NCBI RefSeq assembly: GCF_024102715.1
Contig: NZ_JAGFJM010000046.1
Span: 1 to 35,213, forward strand
Reading direction: 5' to 3'
DNA length: 35,213 nucleotides
DNA from: Nitrosomonas communis
Lineage (GTDB): Bacteria > Pseudomonadota > Gammaproteobacteria > Burkholderiales > Nitrosomonadaceae
Part shown: in pieces, positions 33,262 through 35,213 of the stretch
Numbering within the stretch: the stretch's first letter is position 1
Layout: each line of letters starts with the position of its first letter
Translations under genes and position numbers: made by a program
Notes under the pieces: model-generated
The model's input: the letters and a program-made list of their open reading frames with translations, nothing else
Databases searched by the model: none
What the model was told of the DNA's origin: nothing

Positions 33262-33266
33262 TCTTG

Positions 33267-33665
33267 TTATTCCTTAACTTGTTCACTCTGGCTTTCTTTG
33301 CGGGCAAAGTAGACATAGGCGCCTACCACCAGGAAATTGGTCAGCACTGCGATGATATTCCAAAGAATCACAGGTCTTGAAAGAATCAATAAACCGTAGT
33401 AAACCCATAAGATTTGGAAAGCACCCATGATGGCAGCCATGCGCGGATTCATGCCTTTACTTGATCTTCGCTTGAGCATCCCGATCAAATCCGGCAAAGC
33501 GGCAAAGGTCGTTCCCAATCCCGCCACAAATCCGATCACTTCAGACCTGTAAAAGCCGGGGAATAACAAGCTTTCCACATCGTGTATGGCAAATTCCCCA
33601 CAGCCAGTAAGTATAATCGTGCTGAAAACAATACAAAACAATTGAACGCTCTTGGGCGAAATCAT
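33267..33665 (-). CDS. SemiSWEET/PQ-loop-type membrane protein with lipobox extension
   Basis: The 132-aa protein has a C-terminal triple-helix repeat of the MtN3/SemiSWEET kind: VIGFVAGLGTTFAALPDLIG, RRSSKGMNPRMAAIMGAFQI (with the SKGMN turn) and LWNIIAVLTNFLVVGAYVYF. SemiSWEETs dimerise to carry sugars. The usual PQ is PD here. The normal family length is about 85-100 residues; an N-terminal extension of about 40 carries its own hydrophobic helix and a lipobox (IILTGC). It would be a lipidated SemiSWEET, unless the family start lies further inside. ATG 33665 has GGAGG five bases upstream; the GTG at 33677 is rejected. A GH13 enzyme gene lies upstream on the same strand. Confidence 0.75.
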   Translation of the reverse strand: MISPKSVQLFCIVFSTIILTGCGEFAIHDVESLLFPGFYRSEVIGFVAGLGTTFAALPDLIGMLKRRSSKGMNPRMAAIMGAFQILWVYYGLLILSRPVILWNIIAVLTNFLVVGAYVYFARKESQSEQVKE

Positions 33666-33755
33666 GTTTACCTCCACTGCAAGTGACTGCCAGTCAACTC
33701 ATGCCATTTCAATTCACCTGTCTATCGCAATGTCCACCCATCCGATCCAGTTCAA

Positions 33756-35213
33756 TCAACTACACTCACAGTGGAGAACGTGATAGCCCCACGGCTCCAA
33801 GTCCACGTACAAACCCGCTGTTTGCAGTTCATCACCTGCTTGATCATATACCGTTTCCTGCAATAGATTGCTCAGCCGCCAGGAACGGCCGGCGAGATCA
33901 CTCCATGGCAGTCTAATCCGCGCCTGCGAACGGCTTGCTGCAAGATTGACGACGATCAGGTGGCGGTCCGCTTCTTTTTGCCAGCACCAGGCGACCATAT
34001 TCAGGTAGCTGCTATTGTCCGGCCAACCGATGCGCTCGCACAATTGCCACTCCCCTACCCTGAAGTCTCTGTTGCGAAGAATTTGCAAAAGGGCATGGTA
34101 GAACTGCTGAAGATTGTGATCCGGGGGCTCATCGGTCCGGCGGCGCAGAAACACAGGAAGTCTTACGCGCCGTCCCTCGAATTGTCCTTCATGGAACAAT
34201 CTGGCACCAGGCAGGGTGGCAAACGTCACCGCAGCAGCCCGCGCCTGCTGGCCTTCAAACGTCGCAGCGGCACGCGGCTCGTCGTGGTTCTCAATGAAGC
34301 GGACGAGCTTCTCCTGGTAAGGCAGATCGGCACAAAGATGCAGGCGTATGCTCTCGGCGGCATCATGTTCAAGGCGATCGTATAGCCGCTTGTCGTAGCA
34401 ATAATCAAACCCCTGTTGCTGAAGCGCCCACTCTTTGTCCCAATATGCCTCCGCGATGAAAAGGACGTTAGGGAAACGCTTCCGCACCCCCCGGATGACC
34501 TCCGGCCAGTACTCTTTCTGCGGACGGGGTCCGGCGCGCAATCCCCAGGTGCGCTCGAAAATGGCCGTCATGAGCAGCATTGCCATATCGCAGCGCATCC
34601 CATCGCATTGCTCGGCAATCGATGCTACCGTTTCGATAATCGCCTGGCGTAATTCCGGATGAAACCCGTTGAATTGCACCACATCAGCCCAGGGCGCAAA
34701 GTAGGGATCTCTCCCCAGCGCCAGCACCTTGTCGCCGACCTGGAAAAATTCACCTGGTTTCTGCACCAGATCGTCGCTGCTGCCCTGGATGAAATAATCC
34801 GGGTGCTGCGTGACCCACGGATGATCCGGCGCCACATGATTGGGTACAAAATCGAGAATCAGGCGTATGCCCCGCTCAGCGAGCTTCTTTCTGGCAACGG
34901 CAAGTCCCTCCGGACCTCCCAGGTGCTGATCCACGACATAACGGCGCACGCAATAGGGTGAGCCGACATTGTCCTGCGGCGAAAAATCCGGCAGGGCGCG
35001 ACGGAAATCTGCCAGCAATCCTTCATTCCGCATTGAGATGGCGATGCCGGCGGGGCTGCGCTCCCACACTCCCATCAGCCAGACTGCGTCAAAGCCATGA
35101 ACAGCAAGCGTATCCCATTCCTCATCGGGAACTGTAGCCAGGGTCACGGGTCTCCGATATGTTCGGCTCAACTCACCCAGCCATACCCAGGTATTGATCT
35201 CATAGATCAGCGG
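33756..35213 (-). CDS. GH13 alpha-amylase family enzyme (5' end outside the window)
   Basis: At least 485 residues are encoded and the frame is open to the right edge, where PLIYEINTWVWLGEL forms the first strand. GH13 motifs: LILDFVPNHV (region I), DGMRCDMAML with the nucleophile Asp (region II), VLFIAEAYWD with the acid/base Glu (region III) and RFIENHDEPRA with the transition-state Asp (region IV). It ends in a C-terminal beta domain (YVDLEPWGYHVL). The catalytic residues are intact, so an active glycosidase or glucanotransferase is expected, but the substrate (glycogen, trehalose or sucrose type) cannot be told. GC content looks higher than in the neighbours. The ORF's first Leu codon at 35171 is not the true start. 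Confidence 0.88.
   Translation of the reverse strand, partial: PLIYEINTWVWLGELSRTYRRPVTLATVPDEEWDTLAVHGFDAVWLMGVWERSPAGIAISMRNEGLLADFRRALPDFSPQDNVGSPYCVRRYVVDQHLGGPEGLAVARKKLAERGIRLILDFVPNHVAPDHPWVTQHPDYFIQGSSDDLVQKPGEFFQVGDKVLALGRDPYFAPWADVVQFNGFHPELRQAIIETVASIAEQCDGMRCDMAMLLMTAIFERTWGLRAGPRPQKEYWPEVIRGVRKRFPNVLFIAEAYWDKEWALQQQGFDYCYDKRLYDRLEHDAAESIRLHLCADLPYQEKLVRFIENHDEPRAAATFEGQQARAAAVTFATLPGARLFHEGQFEGRRVRLPVFLRRRTDEPPDHNLQQFYHALLQILRNRDFRVGEWQLCERIGWPDNSSYLNMVAWCWQKEADRHLIVVNLAASRSQARIRLPWSDLAGRSWRLSNLLQETVYDQAGDELQTAGLYVDLEPWGYHVLHCECS

Overview
The window looks like the chromosome of a betaproteobacterium, and a Nitrosomonas-type ammonia oxidiser is my best guess. This is inferred from the core-gene order (lolB-ispE-tRNA-Gln-prs-rplY-pth-ychF beside minCDE), moderate GC with AT-rich gaps, and the kind of accessory genes. 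No ammonia-oxidation gene is present, so the genus is unproven.

Region 1 (1-2000) is a scrapyard of mobile DNA. A complete IS1595-type insertion sequence with visible terminal inverted repeats is followed by a two-repeat type I-E-like CRISPR remnant (29-nt repeats, one 32-nt spacer). Directly after the second repeat comes a fragment of a Mu-like head-gene region that ends in a truncated gpG-like gene.

Region 2 (2000-12750) is mostly conserved housekeeping on the minus strand. It holds an M20 amidohydrolase overlapping a YbdK-type carboxylate-amine ligase, then ychF, pth, rplY, prs, tRNA-Gln(TTG), ispE, lolB and minCDE. One plus-strand DUF2490 outer-membrane-type protein sits among them and is closed by a 12-bp perfect hairpin shared with convergent ychF.

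Region 3 (12750-26411) is envelope biology. An Slp-type lipoprotein and an unknown membrane-anchored 424-aa protein converge on a large TPR lipoprotein. Then comes a tight minus-strand operon of eleven overlapping or abutting genes: gspG, gspF, gspE, pilM/mshI-like, pilN-like, pilO-like, pilP-like, secretin, and three further pilin-like proteins. It combines a type II secretion-type assembly core (E, F, G, D) with a type IV pilus/MSHA-type inner-membrane PilM-N-O-P set. It lacks recognisable gspC, gspL and gspH-K and a prepilin peptidase. The secretin has an N-terminal lipobox and TPR-like repeats, plus a C-terminal cohesin-like domain. This is the most interesting system in the window.

Region 4 (26412-35213) is a set of poorly known secreted or membrane proteins. 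They are a helical periplasmic protein, a DUF4105 membrane protein overlapping a lipoprotein serine-hydrolase candidate, a Rap1a/Tai-like four-cysteine protein, a glycine-zipper lipoprotein, a META-domain protein coupled to a lipoprotein, a SemiSWEET-like protein with a lipobox-bearing N-terminal extension, and a GH13 alpha-amylase-family enzyme that runs off the right edge. Several gaps of 300-850 bases hold no convincing gene. Start codons were moved from the longest frame when a Shine-Dalgarno sequence, the family N-terminus or a neighbouring gene supported it.
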